Assembly: GCA_024867545.1 (NCBI GenBank)
Contig: JANFNE010000053.1
Span: 310,001-374,000, forward strand
DNA: 64,000 nt
Direction: 5' to 3'
Origin: Phytopythium helicoides
Lineage: Eukaryota; Oomycota; Peronosporomycetes; Pythiales; Pythiaceae
The position numbers and the translations under genes are program-made. The notes below the pieces were generated by a model. It saw only the letters and a program-made list of their open reading frames with translations. It was not told where the DNA came from and ran no database searches. Below, one piece after another: positions 53,945 through 62,542 of this stretch (positions within the stretch are counted from its first letter, which is position 1; the number at the start of each line of letters is the position of its first letter).

Positions 53945-54526
53945 CTACTCATCAGCACGAGATGGCATCATTTCTCGCAAGCTCTCACTTGAGACGGCCA
54001 TTTCTGCTCCTGGAATGCACAAGAAAGCTCCTTCAGCACTAGTGTTGAAGTCTTCGTCGCTCCGAAGAACGACGATTCCTGCAAGAAGTAGGTTTGCAGT
54101 GGTGTAAGCTTCCGTAATCTCGCACTTGAGCTCCAACTGTCGCTCGCGAAGTTCACGGACGACTTCCATGAGGTTAGAGTGCTGCTGACACACTCGAGCA
54201 CGAGTCCGCTCGAGCTCTCGTATCCGCGACATCACCATCTTTCGCACGAGGGTCTCGATCATCGGACCGTATCGGCGTCCTGCTCGCTGTTCAACCCGTC
54301 CGCGCTGTTTAACTTCGTCTTTTGCCGCAAGCTGTGAGTCCAATGAAAGGAGCGGCGGTGGCGGATCGTCATAGCTACGAATCGATGAAACACTGCTCGG
54401 ATGTCCAGAGTCATACTGTGTGCGCTTACACGCGCGTAGCGCGCCTGCGGAAGGTGAACGCGAGCGCTCCTGGGCCGTATCAGATTCTGCAGCGGCGCGC
54501 GAACGCTTTCCTAGCGCAGACTTCAT
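53945..54526 (-). CDS. Element-encoded coiled-coil protein of unknown function
   Basis: 193 residues from the ATG at 54526, within the Mutator-like element and opposite to the transposase. The N-terminus is basic and Ser-rich (KSALGKRSRAAAES, RSRSPSAG). The middle is strongly helical and charged (ETLVRKMVMSRIRELERTRARVCQQHSNL, VRELRERQLELKCEITEAY), compatible with a coiled coil. The C-terminus is acidic. Reading upstream in frame is possible to 54835 but passes AT-rich sequence, so I chose the first ATG before the basic region. No family recognised. A DNA- or transposase-binding helper, as in two-gene Mutator elements, is possible but unproven. Confidence 0.55.
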   Translation of the reverse strand: MKSALGKRSRAAAESDTAQERSRSPSAGALRACKRTQYDSGHPSSVSSIRSYDDPPPPLLSLDSQLAAKDEVKQRGRVEQRAGRRYGPMIETLVRKMVMSRIRELERTRARVCQQHSNLMEVVRELRERQLELKCEITEAYTTANLLLAGIVVLRSDEDFNTSAEGAFLCIPGAEMAVSSESLREMMPSRADE

Positions 54527-54795
54527 GACTTGAAAGATGCTGCGAATGCGCAGCGATGGCGCAGCGCTGGAGAAAGCGGAGTGTGGGCGATTTGTGCCGC
54601 AGAAGGACAAGTGTTGAATAAAGCAGCCGAAATAATGTTTTAAACACACGTAAAGAAACAGCGAAGAATTGAAAAATATGGATTTATACAGGACAATGAA
54701 TATATTATCAGGGGGTTTTGTTGGGTAAAATACAACACCCTGATGAAAATTGCATATGTAGTGTGGCTTAAGAGCCACACTACATGAAATAATGT

Positions 54796-54864
54796 TGCCA
54801 ATACGCAACTTAAATGTGTAGTGTGGTTGATGCACTACATTGTAGTGTCGCTGTAACCAGTGCC
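54796..54864 (-). repeat. Right terminal inverted repeat of the Mutator-like element
   Basis: Mirror of 48652-48720, including GTGTAGTGTGGTTGATGC and ending GTAACCAGTGCC. The additional self-complementary CACTACATTGTAGTG lies inside it. Confidence 0.75.
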
Positions 54865-54873
54865 CTTTGCATC
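54865..54873. repeat. Target-site duplication, right (CTTTGCATC)
   Basis: Exact repeat of 48643-48651. Confidence 0.85.
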
Positions 54874-55871
54874 ATGGAGCAGAAATTGCCTGATCAATGT
54901 GTTGTGGCGTCGTTGGGATCAGACAAAGAGTCAGTCTTCTACAGTACAGTACACACTCATCACTTCGACAGGACACTGTGGATGCAGCAACATCTTCGCG
55001 AGAGCGAGGTGAGATACTGTATCGACTTTCATCAACAGAAATTAGTCGAGATGCCATGCCAACTTCCTGACGACTCGATCGACGTTGAGAGAGCCCCCAG
55101 TGCCGTCTCCAGCTCCGAAAGCGGCTACAATGCGGGCTCTGCGCCACCCTTTGGAGTTGGATCCTGACGGTCGACAAGGCCTGTCTCCAGTTCGGACGAA
55201 CCAACACGGCTGACCCCGGCTCAATGGCTCTTGGAGCCATTGCGTCGCTAGGAGACCTCGTCTGGGCTGCACGTTGTCGTCAATCTCCCAGCTATGTAGG
55301 AAGATGCACCAGACCCCCAGACACCCTCGAAGCCACCTTGGATCAGCTCGACGGCTCAATCGAGAGCCACTCTGCAATGATACGCCTCAAGTCCACAGAG
55401 ACCACCATCAGGCAGGCGTCGCGAATTAACAGGGTCAATCGCCTCACTCGGCGGAGTTGCAGCGGCTAGTCACCGCGATGCATTGACAATGACCTCTCCC
55501 CGTCGACGCAGAAGATTCAAATTGTACACACGCTGGAGGCACTTGTCTCTCCATCGCCGTGCAATTTGTTCATCCATGCAAGCCCGAGCGAGCTCGCAGT
55601 GGTCATCATGATTGTGGATTGGCTCGTCGCCGTGCAGGGTGTGGCGAGTCTCTTTTGCGCGCGATCCAGTGAGATCTGAGACCTGAGGACGTGGATGGGG
55701 ACTCCATGTGGGGCGCCATGGGTGCACTCTCTCCTGCAACGTCCCACTGCGCCTGCCCGCCCCGCTGGCCGTCGGCTGTCCCTTCGAACTCACCAGTCAC
55801 CTCCTCCGGCCCGCGCCTCGCTCTCTCGTCATTCGCAGATCTCCGGCCGCCTCCCCACCAAAGCCGCCGAT
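54874..55871. other. Flank between Mutator-like element and GT61 array
   Basis: A plus-strand frame (MEQKLPDQCVVASLGSDKES..., 54874-55167) starts immediately after the target duplication and has unbiased composition. It may be the cut-off continuation of sequence that preceded the insertion. No family recognised. The rest is probably the upstream region of the first GT61 gene. Confidence 0.35.
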
Positions 55872-57560
55872 ATGCAGCGCAAGTCGTCGTCTTCGGGCGA
55901 CTCGCCAGTGGCCAAGGGCAAGCGCCACGCCCCGCCGCGCTTCGAGCCGCGGAGGGGCATGAAGCTGCTGCTCGGGCTGCTGGGGCTCGCGATCCTCACG
56001 AGCGCGCTGACCTTCTCGTCGACGCTGTCGGCGCTGCTGGACCGGCCGGTTCCGACGTTCGAGGTCGAACAGCGGGAGTCGGCGCCAGCTCCGACCAGTC
56101 TCCGCGGCGAGCAGGAGGAGAAGAAGGAGGAGGAGGAGAACAAGCGTGTGGAGGACAAGCGCCACCGAGCGCCGACGGACGAGTGCTACGTGGCGACGGA
56201 CTACGGCGTGCTGGACGGGCTGGCCAAGTCGCCCAAGACGTACTGCTCGTCCGCCGAGGCCGTGGCGGCCGCCGAGGCCAACAACAAGCTGCTCACGTCG
56301 TACACGGTGTACGACTTCGGCCGCGCCAACCTGCAGGCCACGGTCTTCCGCAAGCTGCGCATCGACATGAACAACGCCAAGGTGGTGCGCGACATCTCGA
56401 GCATCGCAGAGGACGGCGGCGCCCACGACCCGCGGTACTGGTTCACGTCCGTGCGACCGCTGTGCGTGTGCGAGAAGGGAGTGCCCGCGCAGGACTCGGA
56501 CCACAAGGCCCCCCGCGTGTGGAACGAGCGGTTCGTCAACGACATTTTCTGGCGCACGGGCGAGAAGCCGACCGACCACGAGCCGACCGACAAGGACAAG
56601 ATGCACCGCGTGTGCGAGCGCCCCACCAACGACGACAAGCCCACGTACTCGATCGGCAAGCAGGTGCAGGTGCTGCTCGTCTCGCGCTTCAACGACCACA
56701 ACCCCTTCTTCCAGATCTCGCAGACGCTCAATACGTGGATCATGATGAAGGTGCTCGGCTGGTCCAACCTCGACACGCAGATCGTATACATCGACAAGGG
56801 GCTGCCCGCCGCCGTGGACGAGCTGCGTCACAAGATGCTCGCCCCACTGCGTCCCGCCATGCTCGTGAGTGACATGATGCACCAGAACAGCGACCCTGCT
56901 GCTCACATGGGGATCATCGAGCTTGACACCGCGCTCGTCACGCCGTACGAGTGGACCGGGCCGATCATGCGCCACCTCGACAATTACGAACCGTGTGCGC
57001 GCTCGAAGCTCATCGCCGACTTCCGATCGGCCGCATTCCAAGCAATGGGCGTCTCCGAGGACAAGGTGAACGCGTCGAGTTGCATCGCGACCATCATCTC
57101 GCGTCGCGACTACGGCGGGCGAAAGCTCCAGCGTGTGTGGCGCAACGAGCAGGAGGTGCTCGACCGCATGATCGCGGACTTGGGTGACCGTTGCACCTTC
57201 CAGGCTGTCGACTTCATCGAGCTCTCCTTCGCGGAGCAGATGCGCACGATCGTGAACAGCGACATCGTTATCGGAATGCACGGCGCAGGCATGGGCAACG
57301 TTATTTGGACGCGACCTGGCGCGCTGGTGATCGAGATCTTCCCCAAGACGCGTCGTCGTTGGGGATTCCGCAATATTTGCCAGGAAGTTGGGTCTGAGTG
57401 GCATGAGTTCCGTGGCGGCGAGGATGTTTCAAAGAACAAGGATGAAGAGCACCCAGACCCCAACAAGCTGGACAAGTCCATTCCCCCTGATGAGTGGGCT
57501 CAGTTCGCCAACCCGCTGCTTCGCGCTGCCATCGATCGCGCCAAGTATGGCTACAGATGA
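55872..57560 (+). CDS. GT61-family glycosyltransferase, array gene 1
   Basis: 562 residues, type II membrane topology: basic N-terminus, membrane helix about 31-50 (LLLGLLGLAILTSALTF), an acidic stem (EEKKEEEENKRVED), then the GT61 (DUF563) domain. Array-wide landmarks are TDECYVATDYGVLDG, SIAEDGGAHDPRYWF, HNPFFQISQTLNTWIMMKVLGW, TPYEWTGPIMRHLDNYEPCARSKL and SRRDYGGRKLQRVWRNEQEV. The GT61 signature is GMHGAGMGNVIWTRPGALVIEIFPK followed by WGFRNICQ and EWHEFRGG. GT61 enzymes add xylose, arabinose or GlcNAc to glycans or proteins in the ER/Golgi; the acceptor here is unknown. The frame is open to 55695, but the ATG at 55872 matches the paralogues. Markedly GC-rich codon use. Confidence 0.88.
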   Translation: MQRKSSSSGDSPVAKGKRHAPPRFEPRRGMKLLLGLLGLAILTSALTFSSTLSALLDRPVPTFEVEQRESAPAPTSLRGEQEEKKEEEENKRVEDKRHRAPTDECYVATDYGVLDGLAKSPKTYCSSAEAVAAAEANNKLLTSYTVYDFGRANLQATVFRKLRIDMNNAKVVRDISSIAEDGGAHDPRYWFTSVRPLCVCEKGVPAQDSDHKAPRVWNERFVNDIFWRTGEKPTDHEPTDKDKMHRVCERPTNDDKPTYSIGKQVQVLLVSRFNDHNPFFQISQTLNTWIMMKVLGWSNLDTQIVYIDKGLPAAVDELRHKMLAPLRPAMLVSDMMHQNSDPAAHMGIIELDTALVTPYEWTGPIMRHLDNYEPCARSKLIADFRSAAFQAMGVSEDKVNASSCIATIISRRDYGGRKLQRVWRNEQEVLDRMIADLGDRCTFQAVDFIELSFAEQMRTIVNSDIVIGMHGAGMGNVIWTRPGALVIEIFPKTRRRWGFRNICQEVGSEWHEFRGGEDVSKNKDEEHPDPNKLDKSIPPDEWAQFANPLLRAAIDRAKYGYR

Positions 57561-57782
57561 TTTTGCATCGAGTTTGTATCGCTCGATGTGTTCACTAGGT
57601 AAATACAACAAAACAGCAGCAACTGTATGAGTGAGATAGTTCTCCAAACAACTTGGTGTTTTTCTCGTGCACGGCCACGTGATGCGCTCAACCATTCAGA
57701 AAAATCAACTGCTTGGATCCTACAACAAGACTAATTCCAGTTTAGTTTGCATAACTAATTTGGATGAGAGTTCGTGAAACGG

Positions 57783-59414
57783 ATGCCCTTTCGTGATCAG
57801 CTTACCTCGACGACGGTGGTGAGATCTTTGGCACACTCGAGAATAGCAACAGCGTCACGAACCTATCGGCCGATGTACAACGCATTTTTGCTCCTCTTCT
57901 TGTTTGTGATATTCCAGAGCACGCGGGTGTATATTTTGCCCAACTCAACGAGCGCAACAGAAAGAACTGTTTTAGTCGCTCAACCTGCTCCCACAAAACG
58001 CGCTAGCAATGCTCGGCATCCTCCTACAGAGGAGTGCTATGTCAGAACCGACTACGGTATCGTTGACAGAATTCGCAAATCAGCCAAGACGTTTTGCTCT
58101 CCAGAAGACTTTGTGAGTTCGCTGGGCATTTTCCAATCCTCGTACACATTCTACCGGTACGATAGAGGCAGCATGCAAGCGACGACTTTCCGTGGGCTGC
58201 GCCTTGACATGTCCAAGGCAGAGATCGTGCAAGATATCGTCAGCATTGCGGAGGAAAATAGCGTGAAGCACAACCCTCGCTATAAATTCGCGTCGGTAAG
58301 ACCATTATGCCAATGCGAACCTGATTCTCTCCCTCAAGACTCCGATAATGGAGCGCCTCGCGTATGGCTGGAGCTATTGTGCGACGACAAGATCTGGCGA
58401 GCAGAAAACTTTACTTCTCAAAACTCAACAGATTCTGGCAAGATCCATCGAGTTTGTGAAGCTCCAAAGAGCTCTGATGTACCAGCTCTCACCATCAATG
58501 AATCCGTGCACGTGCTGGCTGTTGCTCGCTTTCTCGACCACAACCCATTTTTCCAGATTTCACAGACCCTCAACACTTGGATCATGATGAAGGTGCTTGG
58601 CTGGACCAGCCTAGATACGCAAATTGTGTATTTGGATAAAGGCATTGCGTCACCAGTCGATGAACTACGCCACAAAATGCTTGCGCCGACACGACCTGCT
58701 CCTCGGATTGAAGAGTTGTTAGGGGAGCAAAGTGGACCCGCACCCCAGACCAAGATTGTTGAGTTCGGAAGTGTCCTCATCACACCGTACGAATGGACGG
58801 GACCGCTTATGCGCCATCTCGACAGCTATGAGCCCTGTGCACGGTCACAGCTGATTGCAGACTTCCGCTCAACTGCTCTAGCCACGATGGAAGTTGAAGA
58901 CCAGAAAGTAAACGCTTCGAGTTGCAAACTGACGGTCATTTCGAGGCGTGATTATGGAGGACGAAACCTGGAGCGCGTTTGGCGTAATGAGCAGGAAGTG
59001 GTCGACCGGATGCTAACTGACTTTGGCGACACATGTGTCGTAGAAGTCGTGGATTTCAGCGAGGTTCCGATCGCCGAGCAGATGCGCAAAATCGTGGACA
59101 GCGACATCATCATCGGGATGCACGGCGCCGGAATGACAAACGTAGTGTGGGCGAGGCGAGGGGTCTTGGTGATCGAGATCTTCCCCAAACTGCGGCGTCG
59201 GTGGGGCTATCGTAACATTTGCCAGCAGCTAGGAGTCGAATGGCACGATTTCCGAGGCGGCGAGGACATTGTGAACCCGCTCGTGACCAAGTACGTCGAC
59301 GGTTTTCCAAATCCCAACAAGCTCGACAAGATCATCCCTCCAGATGAGTGGGCAGCGTTCGCCACCCCACTGCTCCGATCCGCAATCGATCGCGTTCTCC
59401 ACGCCGATGACTAG
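57783..59414 (+). CDS. GT61-family glycosyltransferase, array gene 2
   Basis: 543 residues from the ATG at 57783; an alternative at 57873 (MYNAFLLL) would put the membrane anchor (FLLLFLFVIFQSTRVYIL) at the very N-terminus. All GT61 landmarks of gene 1 are kept (HNPFFQISQTLNTWIMMKVLGW, YEWTGPLMRHLDSYEPCARS, GMHGAGMTNVVWARRGVLVIEIFPK, WGYRNICQQLGVEWHDFRGG). Intronless like its neighbours, same strand, 222 bases after gene 1. Base composition is clearly more AT-rich than gene 1 despite high protein similarity. Confidence 0.87.
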   Translation: MPFRDQLTSTTVVRSLAHSRIATASRTYRPMYNAFLLLFLFVIFQSTRVYILPNSTSATERTVLVAQPAPTKRASNARHPPTEECYVRTDYGIVDRIRKSAKTFCSPEDFVSSLGIFQSSYTFYRYDRGSMQATTFRGLRLDMSKAEIVQDIVSIAEENSVKHNPRYKFASVRPLCQCEPDSLPQDSDNGAPRVWLELLCDDKIWRAENFTSQNSTDSGKIHRVCEAPKSSDVPALTINESVHVLAVARFLDHNPFFQISQTLNTWIMMKVLGWTSLDTQIVYLDKGIASPVDELRHKMLAPTRPAPRIEELLGEQSGPAPQTKIVEFGSVLITPYEWTGPLMRHLDSYEPCARSQLIADFRSTALATMEVEDQKVNASSCKLTVISRRDYGGRNLERVWRNEQEVVDRMLTDFGDTCVVEVVDFSEVPIAEQMRKIVDSDIIIGMHGAGMTNVVWARRGVLVIEIFPKLRRRWGYRNICQQLGVEWHDFRGGEDIVNPLVTKYVDGFPNPNKLDKIIPPDEWAAFATPLLRSAIDRVLHADD

Positions 59415-59783
59415 CGAAACGATTAGCTTAGTCTGAGTGAAGTTTTATATATTTATCAAACAAAAATCTTGGGATGCCCAATTTCACGATGGCAGTAGTA
59501 TCCAAGGGGTCGTGTTGACCTCCAAGAGCCTCAAGAGCGGAAGCAAACGATCTCGTCGCACGGATCTGATGGTGAGGGCACCTCGGTATTTCCATCGTGA
59601 TCGCTCGCGGACAACATTAGTCTTTCCTGGCGGTTTCAAGAAATTACCAAATGCAGCGTGTCGTTCGCGCGAAAATGCGAAGGTGGCGGATCAGGACGAA
59701 ACGCACCGTGGGATCTCGCTGAAGCCATGGGTGCATCTTGCCAGCCCCAGGCTCACTCGGCGATTCCTCGCCAGCGAGACAGG

Positions 59784-61415
59784 ATGAAGGCCAAGAGCTC
59801 GCCATACGCGCCGCCGACCAAGCGACAGCCCCAGTACTCTCTGAAGCGGCTCGCGGCGCTCGTGATCGGGACGAGCTTGGCGGGCGCGCTGTCTTCGGGG
59901 GCCTACGCCTCATGGCTGCAGATGCACGTGTCCATCGCGACCGAGCGGGTGGCTCCAGCTCTTCGGATCGCCGATAGCATCCACATGCAGAAAAACGAGT
60001 TTGCGGACTCTACGACTTTTGCTCCAGTCGTTGCGAAGGCTGCGGTGTCTGATGTCGAGGTCAGCAAGGTTTTTGAAGCGCCTGAGTATCGGCCGCTGAC
60101 GGATACGTGCTACTTGGCGACCGACTACGGCATGCTCGACAAGCTCGGGGGATCTTCCCAGACTTTCTGCTCGCGCGGTAAGTTTGAGAGCTCGCCGGAC
60201 AAGTTCCAGTCGTCGTACACCTATTATAAATACAAGCAAGCCAACATCGCGTCTACAGTCATCCAAGGCCTTCGGATTGACATGTCGAAGGCCAAGGTGG
60301 TGCACGACATCTCAAGCATTGCCGAAGATGGTGGGCAACACGACCCACGATACAAGTTTCCTAGCGTCCGCGTACTCTGCAACTGCCAAGAGCCACCGCG
60401 CGGTGGGAAGAACGCACCACGGGTTTGGGCCGAGCATCTCATGGACGACAAAGGCCGCGTGTGTTCTCCTACGACTGCCGCCGACTCCCCCGATGTGTCG
60501 ATCAAAGCTCCTGTGCGAGCGCTGCTAGTGTCGCGACTGTACGACCACAACCCATTCTTCCAGATCTCTCAGACGTTCAACACGTGGGTGATGATGAAAG
60601 TCCTCGGCTGGTCGAATCTCGAAACTCAAGTTGTGTACCTTGACAAGGGAATTCCTTCGCCTGTCGACGAGCTCCGTCAGATAATGTTGGCGCCCCACCG
60701 CCCAGCCAAGCTTGTGGCAGAGCTCTTCCAAACGCAAAGCGATTCGGATTCCGACATTGGAATCATCGAGTTTGACACCGCAATGGTTACTCCGTACGAG
60801 TGGACAGGACCCATGATGCGGCATCTCGATGACTACGAGCCCTGTGCTCGGTCACAACTGATGAAAGACTTTCGTTCAGCTGCACTTAGTGCAATGAATG
60901 TCCCCGACAAAAAAGAGAACGCCACAAGTTGCTTGCTGACCATCATTTCTCGCCGTGGCTATGAAGGCAGAAATCTCCAGCGAGTGTGGCGTAACGAAGA
61001 AGAGGTAGTCGATCGGATGGTTGCTGATCTCAGCCACCTATGTACCATTCAAGCTGTCGACTTCGTCAACTTCCCAATCGCAGAGCAGATGCGTACGATT
61101 GTCAACAGCGACATCGTTGTTGGCATGCATGGAGCTGGCATGGCCAACATCATGTGGACACGACCGGAGACGGTAGTCATCGAGATTTTCCCAAAGACGA
61201 GACGTCGATGGGGGTACCGCAACCTATGCCAGCAAATTGGAGCCGAATGGCACGACTTTCGCGGCGGAGAAGACATCTCGATGTCAAACACCAAGAGTGG
61301 ATTTGGAAATCCAAACAAATTCGACAAGGTAATCCCCCCAGATGAATGGGCGACCTTTGCCTACCCACTCATCAGATCTGCAGCGGATCGTGCTCGATAC
61401 CGAGAGCTCGACTAG
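59784..61415 (+). CDS. GT61-family glycosyltransferase, array gene 3
   Basis: 543 residues from 59784 (MKAKSSPYAPPTKRQ), the start that aligns with gene 1; an in-frame ATG at 59727 is possible. Type II anchor near residues 20-40 (AALVIGTSLAGALSSGAYAS). The catalytic domain is complete: TDTCYLATDYGMLDK, HNPFFQISQTFNTWVMMKVLGW, TPYEWTGPMMRHLDDYEPCARS, GMHGAGMANIMWTRPETVVIEIFPK and WGYRNLCQQIGAEWHDFRGG. It lacks about 20 residues present in genes 1 and 2 between the RVWAEHLMDDK and RVC segments, a natural loop deletion. Confidence 0.87.
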   Translation: MKAKSSPYAPPTKRQPQYSLKRLAALVIGTSLAGALSSGAYASWLQMHVSIATERVAPALRIADSIHMQKNEFADSTTFAPVVAKAAVSDVEVSKVFEAPEYRPLTDTCYLATDYGMLDKLGGSSQTFCSRGKFESSPDKFQSSYTYYKYKQANIASTVIQGLRIDMSKAKVVHDISSIAEDGGQHDPRYKFPSVRVLCNCQEPPRGGKNAPRVWAEHLMDDKGRVCSPTTAADSPDVSIKAPVRALLVSRLYDHNPFFQISQTFNTWVMMKVLGWSNLETQVVYLDKGIPSPVDELRQIMLAPHRPAKLVAELFQTQSDSDSDIGIIEFDTAMVTPYEWTGPMMRHLDDYEPCARSQLMKDFRSAALSAMNVPDKKENATSCLLTIISRRGYEGRNLQRVWRNEEEVVDRMVADLSHLCTIQAVDFVNFPIAEQMRTIVNSDIVVGMHGAGMANIMWTRPETVVIEIFPKTRRRWGYRNLCQQIGAEWHDFRGGEDISMSNTKSGFGNPNKFDKVIPPDEWATFAYPLIRSAADRARYRELD

Positions 61416-61525
61416 CTCTACCATGTAGGGCGATCACAGCTCGAATAGGGCGGTATTGAGAGCCAACCAACCATTAAGTATAAATGTAGCTAGGCTGTTA
61501 ATGCAGCTCAGCAGAGCAAAGGCTG

Positions 61526-62438
61526 TTAGCTCTTGTTTCACCGAGGTTCCTACCCTCTGCCCTCTCCACTAGAGCTGTACGGGACTCCCAGCATACCCTA
61601 CACTGAGTCCACAGCGTAGACTGGTTACCGTGTGGTGGTGTTCCTTCGCCACCACGATGTTGGAGTTGTTCTTGACGTCGACGCGTCCTGAGCAGCTAGC
61701 GCCGAGGCGAAACGCCTGTCGCCTGCTCGCAATGGCCTTCCTCCGTGGGTCCGCGCTCCGGTGGGGGACACCTACTGAATCAACACGGTTTTGTCGATGA
61801 CTCGGGTGGTTGACCTTGCTTGAAGCAAGTTGCTTCGACTGTGATCTGCAACAGTGCAAGTCCTGCCGAGTCATCTGGCCGCGGAAAAGAGGATAAGGCG
61901 AGCTTCACAGGTTGGGTGTCGCCACAAAAGCCAGCCGAAAAGGTCGCGTCGAGTTGAACAGCGTCGCTCCCGGTCGTCGATGTCGTCGTCGGGGGAATCC
62001 GGCTGGATCATGAGCCGGGAAATGCGGCCGCTTGGACTCCATCTTGCAAATTCACGACTGAGAAAGAAATGCTGAGCGTCGAGTGCTGCGGCTTGCTCAG
62101 CCAGCGAATCGTTCTTCCCAAGGAGGGAACCCTCCATAACGGTCCCATCGAGCCGCTAGGATCCGGTGGAGCGACGTTGTGGAAAGAATTTAGGACTGCG
62201 CGTTGGAATCCACGACGCGGCCAATGAGCCCTCGGCGAGCCTTCAATGTGCCCGAGGAAATCCAGTCGAGTAGTGTAGTGTCCGTTGAGTCGCTTAGGCA
62301 GTCCTCATGACGCTCGCGTCCTCGCTGGGTTCCAGGCACTCCATGCTAATGAGGAAGCGTGTCATGCAGATACAGTACTATCGCACGCAGTTCATGCGGT
62401 TATGTCGAAAGATACGACGTTGGGAACCAAGGGGTTAA
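61526..62438. mobile_element. TTAA-bounded element, copy B
   Basis: Homologous over its length to 28601-29465: the same TCTTGTTTCACCGAGGTTCC start (left TTAA mutated to TTAG) and the same GGGAACCAAGGGGTTAA end. About 48 bp longer than copy A. The minus-strand frame from 62040 (MESKRPHFPAHDPAG) is interrupted earlier. It ends 104 bases before the start of GT61 gene 4, so it probably contributes to that gene's upstream region. Confidence 0.65.
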
Positions 62439-62542
62439 CCGATATATTGTGGTCGCTACACACAAGATCCTCTTCCAACTCTTTGAAAGGTCGCAGCTAA
62501 GAGCTCATTAGTTTGAGACTGCGCGTCTTGAGGATTAATCCG

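Larger units (their letters stand above)
48652..54864 (+). mobile_element. Complete Mutator-like element (6.2 kb)
   Basis: Bounded by the 9-bp duplication CTTTGCATC. The termini are imperfect inverted repeats: GGGAGTCGTTAGAACGCCAC at the left and GGCACTGGTTACAGCGACAC (reverse of the right end), followed on both sides by GCATCAACCACACTACAC. It carries a large plus-strand transposase gene and a smaller minus-strand gene. The coding frame is open after splicing and the duplication is perfect, so the insertion looks young. Confidence 0.88.

Noticed and set aside
55797..57404. Minus-strand ORF of about 535 codons opposite GT61 gene 1
   Set aside because: Antisense shadow of a very GC-rich gene; His/Val/Arg-rich product without domains.
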